From: Clostridiales bacterium
Lineage (GTDB): Bacteria > Bacillota > Clostridia > Oscillospirales > Oscillospiraceae
Assembly: GCA_012728025.1 (NCBI GenBank)
Contig: JAAYFX010000089.1
Coordinates: 1-13,362 of the forward strand
Direction: 5' to 3'
DNA: 13,362 nucleotides
Shown here: positions 13,295 to 13,362 of the stretch, piece by piece
Numbering within the stretch: the stretch's first letter is position 1
How the letters are laid out: the number at the start of each line of letters is the position of its first letter
Position numbers and translations under genes: made by a program
Notes under the pieces: model-generated
Seen by the model: the letters and a program-made list of their open reading frames with translations, nothing else
What the model was told of the DNA's origin: nothing
The model's database searches: none

Positions 13295-13362
13295 ACATTC
13301 AGATTTTTGGAAAGTCAAAGTGCTTTGACACTAAGAAGGCCGAGCGCTATTTTAAGGACTCC
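13291..13362 (+). CDS. ArsC/Spx-family thioredoxin-like protein, 5' part only
   Basis: Only the first 24 codons are in the window, starting at GTG 13291 inside the GTGA that also holds the dipeptidase stop. GGAGAGGG lies just upstream. The visible peptide MNIQIFGKSKCFDTKKAERY is a beta-strand followed by the Cys11 position and DTKKA, as in the ArsC/YffB/Spx group (arsenate reductase-like). Translational coupling with the dipeptidase is likely. Too little is present to tell a true arsenate reductase from a redox regulator or an uncharacterised relative. Confidence 0.7.
   Translation, partial: MNIQIFGKSKCFDTKKAERYFKDS

Overview
The window reads as chromosomal DNA of a strict anaerobe of the class Clostridia. 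The reasons are gene content ([FeFe] hydrogenase with NuoE/NuoF-like partners, Na+-type membrane pyrophosphatase, clostridial-type iron-sulfur flavoprotein), strong GGAGG ribosome sites, AT-rich spacers between moderately GC-rich genes, and possible Rex-like operators. The genus cannot be fixed from the sequence. No rRNA, tRNA, CRISPR, insertion sequence or phage signal was seen.

Layout. 1-2206: a terminator and hppA (minus strand), a K+-dependent, Na+-type pyrophosphatase. 2207-2675: a 469-base divergent spacer holding the hppA promoter and leader hairpin, an inverted repeat on the -35 of a strong plus-strand promoter, and a roughly 230-base leader able to fold, which leads into rmlA (2676-3545). 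A 15-bp bidirectional terminator separates rmlA from the convergent hydrogenase operon. 3635-7809 (minus strand): hydC-hydB-hydA in transcription order, encoding a trimeric NAD-linked, probably electron-bifurcating [FeFe] hydrogenase. 8095-8799 (minus strand): a FadR-type GntR regulator with a perfect TGGT-N3-ACCA palindrome in its own leader. 9102-12170 (plus strand): an 899-residue multidomain Fe-S/FAD/NAD oxidoreductase (winged-helix-like and cysteine-rich N-terminus, ferredoxin domain, GltD/NfnB-like core, C-terminal ferredoxin domain) followed by a hypA homologue and a strong terminator. 12320-13362 (plus strand): an M19 dipeptidase overlapping by 4 bases an ArsC/Spx-like gene cut by the window edge.

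How the parts may work together. HydABC would link H2 to NADH and ferredoxin. The divergent flavoprotein has the core of NfnB/GltD but lacks the arginine pair usually used for NADPH, so it may be another NADH/ferredoxin device. The element GTTAAC-N3-ATAAC occurs twice in tandem in the hydC promoter and once in the promoter region of the flavoprotein gene, and it resembles the clostridial Rex operator. This suggests one redox signal governs both units, with the GntR gene between them as a second input. A HypA nickel chaperone homologue in an [FeFe] locus, with no nickel enzyme in view, is the oddest gene.

The most notable candidate system is the combination of HydABC, the fused flavoprotein and HypA under shared operators. 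It resembles, without matching, known HydABC and Stn/Nfn transhydrogenase arrangements.
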